Assembly (NCBI GenBank): GCA_965369815.1
Contig: CBDUQS010000030.1
Location: 1-15,278 of the forward strand
From: DAOWGG01 sp965369815
GTDB taxonomy: Bacteria; Patescibacteriota; Gracilibacteria; UM-FILTER-43-11
Length of the DNA stretch: 15,278 nt
Reading direction: 5' to 3'
Made by a program: the position numbers and the translations under genes. The notes under the pieces are model-generated. The model searched no databases and had not been told where the DNA came from. It worked only from the letters and a program-made list of their open reading frames with translations. Positions 1 to 7,221 of this stretch are shown in pieces. Position 1 is the first letter of the stretch. Each line of letters starts with the position of its first letter.

Positions 1-25
1 AAAACTAAATAAATAAAATTAAATC

Positions 26-2665
26 ATGTTAAAGAAAATCATCAATGCAGTATTTGGAGAGTTTAATGATAAGGAATTAAAAAGAATTCAGCCACTTGTT
101 CCTCAAATTAATCAAAAAGAAGAGGAATATCAGAAGCTTTCCGATGACGAACTCAAGGCAAATACCGAAAAATTCAAAGAGAGAATCCAGAAAGGCGAAA
201 CCGTTGATGATCTTTTAATTGAAGCTTTTGCTACAGTTAAAAATGCCTGTCGTCGTATGATGGGGCAAAAATTCTCGTTGGGAAAAGATGAAAAAGAATG
301 GGATATGATTCCTTACGACTGTCAGTTGATTGGAGGAATTGTTTTGAATCAGGGGCAAATTGCGGAAATGAAAACAGGTGAAGGTAAGACACTTGTGGCG
401 GCACTACCTGTTTATTTAAATGCTTTAACAGGAAAAGGGGTTCATGTGGTAACAGTGAATGACTACTTGGCTTCGCGTGATGCCGCTTGGATGGGCGCTC
501 TTTACGGTTATCTTGGGCTTAGCGTGGGTGTAATTGTTCACGGAGTAACCCCCGAAGAGAGAAAGGATGCTTACAATTCTGATATTACTTATGGAACGAA
601 TAACGAATTCGGTTTTGACTATCTTCGCGACAACATGGTTCAGGATATGGATCATCGAGTTCAACGTGAACTGAATTACGCGCTCGTGGATGAAATTGAT
701 TCGATTTTAATTGATGAAGCAAGAACTCCACTTATTATTTCTTCTCCTGCTGGTGAATCCACTAAAAAATATATTCAGTATGCTCAGCTTATTAATCAGT
801 TGGCCAACGAAAAACATTATGTGATTGATGAAAAAGGGAGAACTGCTACTTTAAATGAAGAAGGGATCACTAAAATGGAGGAGCTTCTGGGTGTTGAAAA
901 TATTTATACCGATGCGGGCTTTTTGGAAGTTCATCACATTGAACAAGCCTTAAAGGCTCACGCTATTTTTAAACGCGATACGGACTACCTAATAAAAGAG
1001 GGTGAGATTGTGATTGTGGATGAATTTACCGGTCGCTTAATGCCAGGTCGTCGCTATAGCGATGGATTGCATCAGGCCATCGAGGCGAAGGAGGGGGTAG
1101 AGGTAAAACAAGAGAGTAAAACCCTCGCCACCGTTACTTTTCAGAATTACTTTAGGCTATACGGCAAGCTTGCGGGCATGACGGGTACGGCGAAAACTGA
1201 GGAAGAGGAATTTTATAAAATCTACAATTTAGAAACGGTGGTAATTCCAACCAATCGCCCGATTGTCCGAAAAGATCTTTCCGATCTGATCTACAAAAGC
1301 CATAAAGGAAAGTATATGGCGTCTGTGGAAGCGATTAAAAAGTATAACGAAACAGGTCAACCTGTTTTGGTGGGTACGGTTTCGGTGGAACAATCTGAAA
1401 TGCTTTCTAAATTCCTGAAAATGAGTGGTGTTGCTCATGAAGTTTTGAATGCGAAAAATCATGAACGGGAAGCGGAAATTGTTTCCAAGGCTGGCCAGAA
1501 AGGTGCCATAACCATCGCCACCAATATGGCGGGTCGTGGAACGGATATTAAATTGGGTGAAGGGGTTAAAGATCTCGGTGGTTTGGTGATTATGGGAACC
1601 GAACGACATGATTCCAGGCGTATCGACAATCAGCTTCGTGGACGATCCGGTCGTCAGGGAGACGCGGGTGAAAGTCGTTTTTATGTATCGATGGAAGATG
1701 ATTTAATGCGTTTATTTGGCGCTGATAAAATCAAGAAAATGATGGAAACCCTTGGGCTTCCAGAAGACATGCCGATTGAGAACCGATTGATCACTCGCAG
1801 TATTGAATCCGCTCAAAAACGTGTGGAGGGACATAACTTTGATATTCGAAAACATCTTTTGGAATACGATGATGTGATGAATAAGCATCGTGAAATTATT
1901 TATGCCCGCCGATTGAAGATTTTGGAGAACGAGGATTTAAAGGCCGAGGTTCAGGAGCTCATGAAAAACGAGGCACTCGAGATTGTTCATTCTCGAACCG
2001 ATAGTCAAAATCGAACCGACTGGGATTTGGACGGAATTGCGGATGCAATCAATGTTCTACTTCCTCATGAAACCAAAAAGGTGGATGTGACTGATTTTGA
2101 AAAACTCGATGAGCCGAATGAAATGGGTGAGTATCTTGTTAATCTGCTTCACACTGAACATCGACTGAAAGAAGAGTCTTTACCTGAACCCTCAATGCTT
2201 CGTCAGGTTGAAAAAGGTATTTTGCTTCGCGTGGTGGATACTTTGTGGATGGAACATATTGATGCGATGACGAATTTGCGTGAATCAGTTTCTCTTCGCG
2301 GATACGGACAGCGAGATCCTTTAATGGAATATAAACAAGATTCTTTTGTAATGCTTAAAAAGCTCCTTGCTTCCATCCAGCACAATGTAATCAACACTCT
2401 ATTTAAAGTTCAGATCAACGTTGAAGCGCCTCGAAATACGCTTACAAAATCCCCCGTTAATCCAGCGAACTTACAAACCAATGATTCTGCGATTGAAGGT
2501 AACGTTAATCAATCCAGCCTTCGTCAGGCTCAGTCGCCAGAATCGCGTGTGGCTCAAAAAATTGCCGCTGGTGCGCCAAAGCCAAATGTTCCTAAGGCAG
2601 GCCGAAATGAACCATGTCCTTGTGGAAGTGGGAAGAAATATAAGAAGTGTTGTGGAGCAGATTAA
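26..2665 (+). CDS. secA: Preprotein translocase ATPase SecA
   Basis: SecA is the peripheral-membrane ATPase that drives unfolded preproteins through the SecYEG channel. The 879-residue product is full length for the family. Seen: the nucleotide-binding fold 1 Walker A GEGKT at residues 118-122; the DEAD-type VDEID at 221-225 followed by SILIDEARTPLI; the helicase-like second fold with NMAGRGTDIKLG and the QLRGRSGRQGD motif; the scaffold/wing region with LLEYDDVMNKHR; and a C-terminal SEC-C zinc motif with C864, C866, C875 and C876 (CxC-x8-CC). A low-complexity linker rich in Q, N, S and P precedes the zinc tail. Only 25 bases precede the start, all AT-rich and without a Shine-Dalgarno motif, so the promoter probably lies outside the window. 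The TAA stop overlaps the stop of the convergent gene. Identification is secure. Confidence 0.99.
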   Translation: MLKKIINAVFGEFNDKELKRIQPLVPQINQKEEEYQKLSDDELKANTEKFKERIQKGETVDDLLIEAFATVKNACRRMMGQKFSLGKDEKEWDMIPYDCQLIGGIVLNQGQIAEMKTGEGKTLVAALPVYLNALTGKGVHVVTVNDYLASRDAAWMGALYGYLGLSVGVIVHGVTPEERKDAYNSDITYGTNNEFGFDYLRDNMVQDMDHRVQRELNYALVDEIDSILIDEARTPLIISSPAGESTKKYIQYAQLINQLANEKHYVIDEKGRTATLNEEGITKMEELLGVENIYTDAGFLEVHHIEQALKAHAIFKRDTDYLIKEGEIVIVDEFTGRLMPGRRYSDGLHQAIEAKEGVEVKQESKTLATVTFQNYFRLYGKLAGMTGTAKTEEEEFYKIYNLETVVIPTNRPIVRKDLSDLIYKSHKGKYMASVEAIKKYNETGQPVLVGTVSVEQSEMLSKFLKMSGVAHEVLNAKNHEREAEIVSKAGQKGAITIATNMAGRGTDIKLGEGVKDLGGLVIMGTERHDSRRIDNQLRGRSGRQGDAGESRFYVSMEDDLMRLFGADKIKKMMETLGLPEDMPIENRLITRSIESAQKRVEGHNFDIRKHLLEYDDVMNKHREIIYARRLKILENEDLKAEVQELMKNEALEIVHSRTDSQNRTDWDLDGIADAINVLLPHETKKVDVTDFEKLDEPNEMGEYLVNLLHTEHRLKEESLPEPSMLRQVEKGILLRVVDTLWMEHIDAMTNLRESVSLRGYGQRDPLMEYKQDSFVMLKKLLASIQHNVINTLFKVQINVEAPRNTLTKSPVNPANLQTNDSAIEGNVNQSSLRQAQSPESRVAQKIAAGAPKPNVPKAGRNEPCPCGSGKKYKKCCGAD

Positions 2666-3279
2666 ATCTTTTTAGGTGGATCACCCTTAAAATCCTTAAC
2701 AATGTTATGGGTGAAAAATCGATTAAGTAGGTATTCGGGTAATTTTCCTTTATTTGGCTTTCCTCGACTATGCCGAGTTCCATGCCTATTCCAAGTAGAA
2801 ACTCCTTTGACTACCTCTTTTTCGATCTCTTCTTTTTCAAGACTTATTCTATTGGAAACCCCCTCCATCAAACTCCTTACTGACATTCGAACATACTCTC
2901 TTTCTGAAGCCTTTGTTATACCCATTAATTTTCTTTTGGATAAATTGTAACGTTTTAAAAAATCCGTATAAAAAAACCATTTATTTTTTATCATATATGG
3001 CATTGCATCTTTAATAACGGGTGTAAAATCAATATTGCTATAATGATCTAATAATGCCTCCACAGCTTCATGTCTGTTGTCGAAGCCCAGCTTCGGATGC
3101 CTCAGCATATATTTAAGAAAAGCCCCCAGTATTGGATAGTTAGTAGAATAGCGACTCTCACTTAACAACTCGATGTAGTCATAATATTCATTTCCAAAAA
3201 GACCACTGAAGCCTATCATTTTTTCATAAAACTCTTTCTCCGACTCTACACATTCGTTTAAAATTCGACGGCTTTTCAT
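2662..3279 (-). CDS. Hypothetical protein, 205 aa, convergent with secA
   Basis: I do not recognise this protein. It appears soluble, with no signal peptide or membrane segment. It is rich in aromatic residues and helical in character for residues 1-120, then charged (an EKEEIEKEVV stretch), and ends in a basic segment around HGTRHSRGKPNKGK that could bind nucleic acid; that role is inference. The gene stands alone and runs towards secA; the two TAA stops share the palindrome TTAA at 2662-2665. A near-consensus promoter (TTGACA, 17 bp, TAAAAT) sits about 28 bases before the ATG, which supports both the start and real expression. No Shine-Dalgarno motif is present. Confidence 0.75.
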   Translation of the reverse strand: MKSRRILNECVESEKEFYEKMIGFSGLFGNEYYDYIELLSESRYSTNYPILGAFLKYMLRHPKLGFDNRHEAVEALLDHYSNIDFTPVIKDAMPYMIKNKWFFYTDFLKRYNLSKRKLMGITKASEREYVRMSVRSLMEGVSNRISLEKEEIEKEVVKGVSTWNRHGTRHSRGKPNKGKLPEYLLNRFFTHNIVKDFKGDPPKKI

Positions 3280-3313
3280 ATTGAATTACATGAATTGGTA
3301 AAATAAGTATTAT

Positions 3314-3342
3314 ATTTTAATATGATAAGTATATTGTGTCAA
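3314..3342 (-). promoter_or_regulatory. Sigma-70 type promoter for the 205-aa gene
   Basis: On the minus strand the -35 TTGACA (3337-3342) and -10 TAAAAT (3314-3319) are separated by exactly 17 bp, leaving a short AT-rich leader of roughly 28 bases to the ATG at 3279. The match is 6/6 and 5/6, better than for most other genes in the window. Confidence 0.65.
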
Positions 3343-3360
3343 CTACAAACATTTATAAAT

Positions 3361-3438
3361 AGCTTTCTCCCGAACCCCTCAGAGCGGGAATGACAAAAAA
3401 CGTCGGTCGGAACGAAGACTTTCCAATCTGCGAGACGA
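3361..3438. repeat. Degenerate GTCAT-family intergenic repeat
   Basis: This spacer carries AGAGCGGGAATGACAAAAAA and GTCGGAACGA-like pieces that match the ends of the hairpin repeats at 7280-7533 and 13845-13905. It looks like a decayed or partial copy. No complete hairpin is present and no gene is seen here. Confidence 0.4.
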
Positions 3439-3936
3439 CTACCCTTTTTTCAAAATTCCTGCGATCGCTTCACGATTTAACTCTAGCCCAACCTCTTCAA
3501 ACTCAGCACAAAGCTGCTCAAATCTTTTTCTAAACCCTTCGCCAGCCTCTTCGTTACAATCGACAAGCATCTCTTCTCCATTGCTGAATTCGTTTTGGAT
3601 TCTTTTTGCTAATTCGACATTCCCATCTTGAAGAACTTTGCGCGCTACCTCGTCTGCAATACTAAAAAAATCAATTTTGTCGTATTCTTCCCTATCACCA
3701 TTGAACAAAATGAGCTTTCTTAATCTTGGGAAATTTTTACAAGATTTAAACTCCCCTGCTTCTAAAAGGTATCGATAGGCTTCAGCCACCTCATCAATAA
3801 AGGAAATATCTTGGTTAGAAAACGCTAAAGAGCGAAGCCCGCTCCATTCGTTTGGATTTTTTAGTCGATGAAGAAATTCATTTTTTAAATGTCCTTCACG
3901 TATGGATTCGGGGGTTTCGTGGGTAATTTCGGGCAT
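3439..3936 (-). CDS. Hypothetical acidic helical protein, 165 aa
   Basis: I do not recognise a family. The product is cytoplasmic by appearance (no signal or membrane segment), strongly acidic, and predicted mainly helical. It has a central FFSIADEVARKVLQDGNVELAKRIQNEF segment with a repeat-like helical pattern, and a C-terminal helix rich in E, F and L. It is the second gene of a two-gene unit: the 77-aa gene ends only 10 bases upstream, so the two are probably co-transcribed from the promoter at 4211-4238. The stop is TAG. The start at 3936 gives the longest frame and is followed by an acidic N-terminus; no Shine-Dalgarno motif is present. Confidence 0.7.
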   Translation of the reverse strand: MPEITHETPESIREGHLKNEFLHRLKNPNEWSGLRSLAFSNQDISFIDEVAEAYRYLLEAGEFKSCKNFPRLRKLILFNGDREEYDKIDFFSIADEVARKVLQDGNVELAKRIQNEFSNGEEMLVDCNEEAGEGFRKRFEQLCAEFEEVGLELNREAIAGILKKG

Positions 3937-3946
3937 ATTTTATTGA

Positions 3947-4180
3947 TTATTTACTTTTTAAATCTTTACAGGTTTCAAGCAATCTATTCATATCCATCCC
4001 CGCCTCCTTGGCATCTTGAGTTATCTGATGCGCTCTTTCTTTGGCTCCTAATTTTAAAGCCTTAACAATTCGAGTGGCTACTACCAATAAGGCCTTTTCG
4101 TTTTGATCGGTTTGCTCGGCAGATTCCTCTACCTGTTGAAATGCCTGATTTATCGGGTCTTCACCACCTTCTATATTCAT
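3947..4180 (-). CDS. Small acidic hypothetical protein, 77 aa
   Basis: The family is not recognised. The 77 residues are acidic and Q/E-rich at the N-terminus (about 1-28), then form what looks like two helices (LLVVATRIVKALKLGAKERA and a second ending near KDLKSK). No membrane segment or catalytic motif is visible. It is first in the unit with the 165-aa gene, and its ATG lies downstream of a good promoter with a perfect TATAAT. A helical adaptor is one guess, but the sequence gives no direct evidence of function. Confidence 0.65.
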   Translation of the reverse strand: MNIEGGEDPINQAFQQVEESAEQTDQNEKALLVVATRIVKALKLGAKERAHQITQDAKEAGMDMNRLLETCKDLKSK

Positions 4181-4210
4181 GGGGCAACTTTAAATATATT
4201 AAAGGTAGTT

Positions 4211-4238
4211 ATTATAACTATATTTTATATTTAGTCAA
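4211..4238 (-). promoter_or_regulatory. Promoter for the 77-aa/165-aa unit
   Basis: Minus strand: -35 TTGACT (4233-4238), 16 bp spacer, -10 TATAAT (4211-4216). The transcript would begin about 25 bases before the ATG at 4180. The -35 faces the hrcA promoter -35 back to back, with only four bases between the two hexamers. Confidence 0.6.
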
Positions 4239-4242
4239 TACT

Positions 4243-4271
4243 TTGACACTCGGGCCATTCTCTGTAAAAAT
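4243..4271 (+). promoter_or_regulatory. Promoter of hrcA
   Basis: The -35 TTGACA (4243-4248) is a perfect match. A 17-bp spacer ends in an extended TGT, followed by a weak -10 AAAAAT (4266-4271); TAAAAA one base earlier is the alternative. The CIRCE operator begins three bases after the -10, so bound HrcA would cover the transcription start. Confidence 0.5.
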
Positions 4272-4274
4272 GGA

Positions 4275-4301
4275 TTAGCACTTACTCTTCTAAACTGCTA
4301 A
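4275..4301 (+). promoter_or_regulatory. CIRCE operator (HrcA binding site)
   Basis: TTAGCACTT, 9 bases, AACTGCTAA. The spacing is exactly that of the CIRCE consensus (TTAGCACTC-N9-GAGTGCTAA), and the two arms pair at 8 of 9 positions. It ends nine bases before the hrcA start, the classic position for HrcA autoregulation. Known of the family: HrcA with GroEL as helper binds CIRCE and represses heat-shock operons. Confidence 0.85.
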
Positions 4302-4310
4302 TTCTACTGA

Positions 4311-5018
4311 ATGGATCCTCGAAAGCAAAAAATCTTAAGGGCGATTGTTGAGAAATTCATTGAAACCGCTTCCCCCATCGGCTCTAAGCTGATTTATGAG
4401 GAATATGATCTCAATGTTTCTTCCGCAACCATTCGTAATGAAATGGCGGTTTTGGAGCAGGAGGGGTTCATTGTTCAGCCCCACACTTCCGCAGGGCGCG
4501 TGCCTACTAGCCAAGCTTATCGGCTTTTTGTGGATCAGCTGAAATTCAACTTAAAGCTTCTGAATCAGGTTAAGGGTGATATGGAAGACTTTCGTCGTCA
4601 GCATTATCTGGAAAAAGCGAAGGAAAGAGTGCATGAAATGGTCTCTATCTTAGCGCATGTCACCAATAACGTGAGTTTTGCCACCGTTCCCGATAATAAA
4701 CGTCTCTTTTATATGGGGATCAGCAATGTACTCAAACAGCCCGAGTTTCGTGCAGATCCTTCTCAAGCCACTCAGGTGATTGAAGTGTTGGAGAATAAAT
4801 TTTCCGATCTTATTTCCGGTTTAAAAGTTGGAGATGAACCTTCTTTTTATATTGGGGAGGAAAATGTGATTCCTGAAATTCAGAGCTGTAGTATTTTGGT
4901 TCAGTGTTACAGTTACAAAGGCTTTAATGGGGTGATGGGAATCTTGGGTGCGACTCGAATGAACTATGCCTACAATATGACAGCGTTGAAATCGGCGATT
5001 GATTTACTTAATGATTAA
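4311..5018 (+). CDS. hrcA: Heat-inducible transcription repressor HrcA (short form)
   Basis: HrcA represses class I heat-shock genes by binding CIRCE. Seen: an N-terminal winged helix (residues 1-75) with the recognition helix SSATIRNEM at 37-45 and the wing HTSAGRVPT at 58-66, both strongly family-typical. The C-terminal half keeps the family signature ending GVMGILGATRMNYAYNMTALKSA. At 235 residues it is about 100 shorter than the usual ~340, so the middle sensor/dimerisation part (GAF-like domain plus inserted domain) is reduced. The frame is intact, so this looks like a compact natural form and not a broken gene. A CIRCE site lies directly upstream, implying autoregulation. It is not followed by grpE, dnaK or dnaJ; the next gene is ruvC across a repeat-filled spacer. 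Confidence 0.95.
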   Translation: MDPRKQKILRAIVEKFIETASPIGSKLIYEEYDLNVSSATIRNEMAVLEQEGFIVQPHTSAGRVPTSQAYRLFVDQLKFNLKLLNQVKGDMEDFRRQHYLEKAKERVHEMVSILAHVTNNVSFATVPDNKRLFYMGISNVLKQPEFRADPSQATQVIEVLENKFSDLISGLKVGDEPSFYIGEENVIPEIQSCSILVQCYSYKGFNGVMGILGATRMNYAYNMTALKSAIDLLND

Positions 5019-5161
5019 CTCAAATTGCTACCAAATAGCTTTCAGCTCGTCCTCAAGGACTCACACTATCAAATAGCTTAAGTTGGTACTCCACCAGCAA
5101 TTTGAAAGCAATTTGATAGCCATTTGATAGCAATCTGATAGCAATCTGAAAATTAATAAAT
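5019..5161 (+). repeat. Composite hairpin/11-mer element, copy A (upstream of ruvC)
   Basis: The whole hrcA-ruvC spacer is one structured element. In order: two reverse-oriented 11-mer units (CAAATTGCTAC, CAAATAGCTTT); CAGCTCGTCC...GGACTCAC, a hairpin (GTCCTCAAGGAC, 5049-5060); another reverse unit (ATCAAATAGCTT); a short linker; then five forward 11-mer units running to 11 bases before the ruvC ATG. The spacer before dut on the minus strand (9751-9893) has the same parts in the same order and with the same polarity relative to its downstream gene. Function unknown. Confidence 0.8.
5096..5150 (+). repeat. Tandem array of five 11-bp units
   Basis: Units start at 5096, 5107, 5118, 5129 and 5140: AGCAATTTGAA, AGCAATTTGAT, AGCCATTTGAT, AGCAATCTGAT, AGCAATCTGAA. 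All five are exactly 11 bases and differ at only a few positions. Confidence 0.9.
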
Positions 5162-5686
5162 ATGTCTATAATACTAGGAATTGATCCGGGGCTCGCCACT
5201 GTTGGCTTTGGGGTGATTGAAAGTAATAAAGGAAAACTGAAGTATTTGGACTGTGGTGTGATTAAAACCGCGGCGAATTTAGAATTGCCAGAGCGACTCA
5301 ATATTATTAAATACGACATGGTAAAGCTGGTCGAAACGATCAAACCTGATGCTATTGGGGTTGAGGAACTCTTTTTTGCCAAGAATGTAACCAATGCCAT
5401 TAAGGTTGCTCAAGCTCGCGGTGTTATTGTTCAAACCGCCTCTGATTTTAAGATACCGATTTATGAATTCACTCCGTTGCAGGTTAAGAATAATGTTGCG
5501 GGGCACGGAACCGCTGATAAATGGCAAGTGCAGGAGATGGTGAAGCGAATTCTCAATCTAACTCGTCACCCTAAGCCCGACGACGCCGCTGATGGGCTGG
5601 CGATTGCGATATGCACGGAGAGAGTTTTTTCTCAAAATTCGAAGCTCGAAGCACGAAATCCGAAAACTACCCCACTATTTAAATAA
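5162..5686 (+). CDS. ruvC: Holliday junction resolvase RuvC
   Basis: RuvC is the endonuclease that cuts Holliday junctions, working with the RuvAB branch-migration motor in recombinational repair; ruvA and ruvB are not in this window. Seen: the RNase H-like fold opening IILGIDPGLATVGFGVIE with catalytic D8; E68 in GVEELFF; and the C-terminal acidic pair D141 and D144 in HPKPDDAADGLAIAICT. The family segment VAGHGTADKWQVQEMV is also present. The length of 174 matches the E. coli protein. The last ~16 residues (from about N159) are encoded by a copy of the dispersed TTCGAA/CACGAAATCCG repeat, so the natural C-terminus has probably been replaced or extended. The start sits directly after the 11-mer array, with no Shine-Dalgarno motif. 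Confidence 0.97.
   Translation: MSIILGIDPGLATVGFGVIESNKGKLKYLDCGVIKTAANLELPERLNIIKYDMVKLVETIKPDAIGVEELFFAKNVTNAIKVAQARGVIVQTASDFKIPIYEFTPLQVKNNVAGHGTADKWQVQEMVKRILNLTRHPKPDDAADGLAIAICTERVFSQNSKLEARNPKTTPLFK
5636..5664 (+). repeat. TTCGAA/CACGAAATCCG dispersed repeat inside the ruvC 3' end
   Basis: This 29-base stretch, beginning AATTCGAAGCTCG and ending CACGAAATCCGAA, recurs without a mismatch at 7222-7250. Here it is translated as part of RuvC (N-S-K-L-E-A-R-N-P and onward). Related pieces lie at 5705-5719, 7607-7637 and 10657-10715. Confidence 0.85.
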
Positions 5687-5716
5687 TTTTAATTTTTAAT
5701 TTTTTCGAGTTTCGGA

Positions 5717-5745
5717 TTTACTTCAGTAATTGAATTTGCTAGACT
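5717..5745 (+). promoter_or_regulatory. Possible promoter of the TPR gene
   Basis: TTTACT (5717-5722), 17 bp, TAGACT (5740-5745), with an extended TGC just before the -10. The hexamers match consensus at four of six each. The predicted start lies about 15 bases before the ATG at 5767. Confidence 0.4.
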
Positions 5746-5766
5746 TTTCCCCGCTAATTGAACTAA

Positions 5767-7212
5767 ATGAAAAAGGTTTTTGCTATCATCGGTGCTGTTG
5801 CTCTCGCTTTTGTTATCGCTCTGGGCGACCAGATCATTCGCGTTAGTTTTTCTGATATCCCTTTCTTTGGCGGAAGCTCTGATGAGTTTATTATCCCTGA
5901 AAAGCCAAAAATTCCTCAAATCGTTGTTAAAAAACCAGAAGAGGTAAACCTTTCTTACGACGAACGAATCGAAAAAGGTGATTATTATTTTGATCGTGGG
6001 TTTTTAACTTACGCCTCAAACGAATATGTGAAAGCGGCGAACTTAGAGCCAGAACGAACTGAACCCTATCTTAAGCTAGTGCAGGCAAATTTAGAATTGA
6101 TGGATTATGGGCGAGCTCGTAAAAACTCCGAACGGATTTTAGAAATTGAACCCAATCATTTTGAAACCAAGTATCATTTGATTCTTATTTCAATTAAACA
6201 AAGTGATTTCAGACAAGCAATCACTCGAACTGATGAGCTTTTAAATGCAGGATTAACCGATTCTCGGCTTCTTTATTTAAAAGCGATCCTTTCCATTGCC
6301 CACGATCAACACGAGGAAGGGAAAGATCTACTAAAACAATTGATCGCTGATCCGACGGCGGGCTCTGAATTGATCAAAAAAGCTCAAAAGATTTTAGCTG
6401 GTTATGAAGAATTTGAATTTGCTCAAGCGGCAGAAGAACTTTATTTATCCGAACTTCTTGCTCGATCTTTCAGCCAAATTGATGAATACGAACTGGCGAT
6501 TTTCAAACTCAAAGAAATTTTAAGAGATCGTTCCGACCTAAGAGATGCTTGGATTATGCTAGGATTCTCCTATTTAAACTTAGAAAAATATCTTTTTGCA
6601 CTTTCTTCTTTCGATCAAGCTTACGAACTGGATTCTTCTTGGCCCGCCACTCAGTATTTCCTTGGCCTCACTTACTCTGAGCTTTCTCAGTTCGACGATG
6701 CGATTATTTACATGAACTATGCGATTGAAAATGGGTTTGAGCCCAAAGTAGTTGTTGAGCAAAAGCTCGCTGATCTTTATTTGGAAACTGAAAATTACGT
6801 AGAATCCGTAAAAGCTTACGAAGAAATCCTTGAATATAGTCCACAAGATGTAAACGCTTTCGTTCGCCCCATCTGGATCTATCTCGACTTCCTTCATGAA
6901 CCTGCCAAGGCGATGAAGCTCGGCGAAATGGCGGTCATGACCTTCCCTGAAAACCCAATGGCCTACAATTTACTTGGATGGAGCCAGACTGGGACTAAGA
7001 ACTATGTGGAAGCGGAAAAGAATCTACTAAAATCCATCGATGGCGCTCCAGAAGTCGCTGCTCCCCATTATAACCTCGCCAAGCTTTACGAAGAGATGAA
7101 GAAGGATGATTTGGCGATGGATGAATATCAGAAAGCTTACGAATTTGATCAGAATGGTTCAATTGGGAACTTAGCCGCCAAACGCTTCAATGCGTTGATG
7201 ATGGACCAATAA
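5767..7212 (+). CDS. Membrane-anchored TPR-repeat protein
   Basis: The 481-residue protein begins with a short basic start and a hydrophobic stretch (residues about 4-22), read as a signal anchor or signal peptide. A Pro/Lys-rich linker follows (about 43-60). From about residue 64 to the end it is a solenoid of tetratricopeptide-like helical pairs, seen as repeated patterns such as AWIMLGFSYLNLEKYLFALS and HYNLAKLYEEMKKDDLAMDE with the usual W/L-G-Y-A-F-A-P spacing. TPR arrays act as scaffolds for protein partners, so this one probably assembles an envelope complex, but the partner cannot be told from sequence. The ATG lies 80 bases after ruvC and has no Shine-Dalgarno motif. A terminator-like hairpin follows at 7280-7310. 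Confidence 0.85.
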   Translation: MKKVFAIIGAVALAFVIALGDQIIRVSFSDIPFFGGSSDEFIIPEKPKIPQIVVKKPEEVNLSYDERIEKGDYYFDRGFLTYASNEYVKAANLEPERTEPYLKLVQANLELMDYGRARKNSERILEIEPNHFETKYHLILISIKQSDFRQAITRTDELLNAGLTDSRLLYLKAILSIAHDQHEEGKDLLKQLIADPTAGSELIKKAQKILAGYEEFEFAQAAEELYLSELLARSFSQIDEYELAIFKLKEILRDRSDLRDAWIMLGFSYLNLEKYLFALSSFDQAYELDSSWPATQYFLGLTYSELSQFDDAIIYMNYAIENGFEPKVVVEQKLADLYLETENYVESVKAYEEILEYSPQDVNAFVRPIWIYLDFLHEPAKAMKLGEMAVMTFPENPMAYNLLGWSQTGTKNYVEAEKNLLKSIDGAPEVAAPHYNLAKLYEEMKKDDLAMDEYQKAYEFDQNGSIGNLAAKRFNALMMDQ

Positions 7213-7221
7213 CTCTCGCTA

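Noticed and set aside
425..1609. Open frames antisense to secA
   Set aside because: The frames at 425-664 and 1229-1609 on the minus strand mirror secA codons and have no promoter, start context or recognisable domain.
5096..5150. CRISPR-like array
   Set aside because: The period is 11 bases with no unique spacers between units, far too short for a CRISPR array, and no cas gene is nearby.
5112..5153. Promoter inside the 11-mer array (TTGATA as -35)
   Set aside because: Units contain TTGATA or TTGAAA, five of six to a -35, but no good -10 lies at the right distance before ruvC, and none at all fits before the dut ATG.
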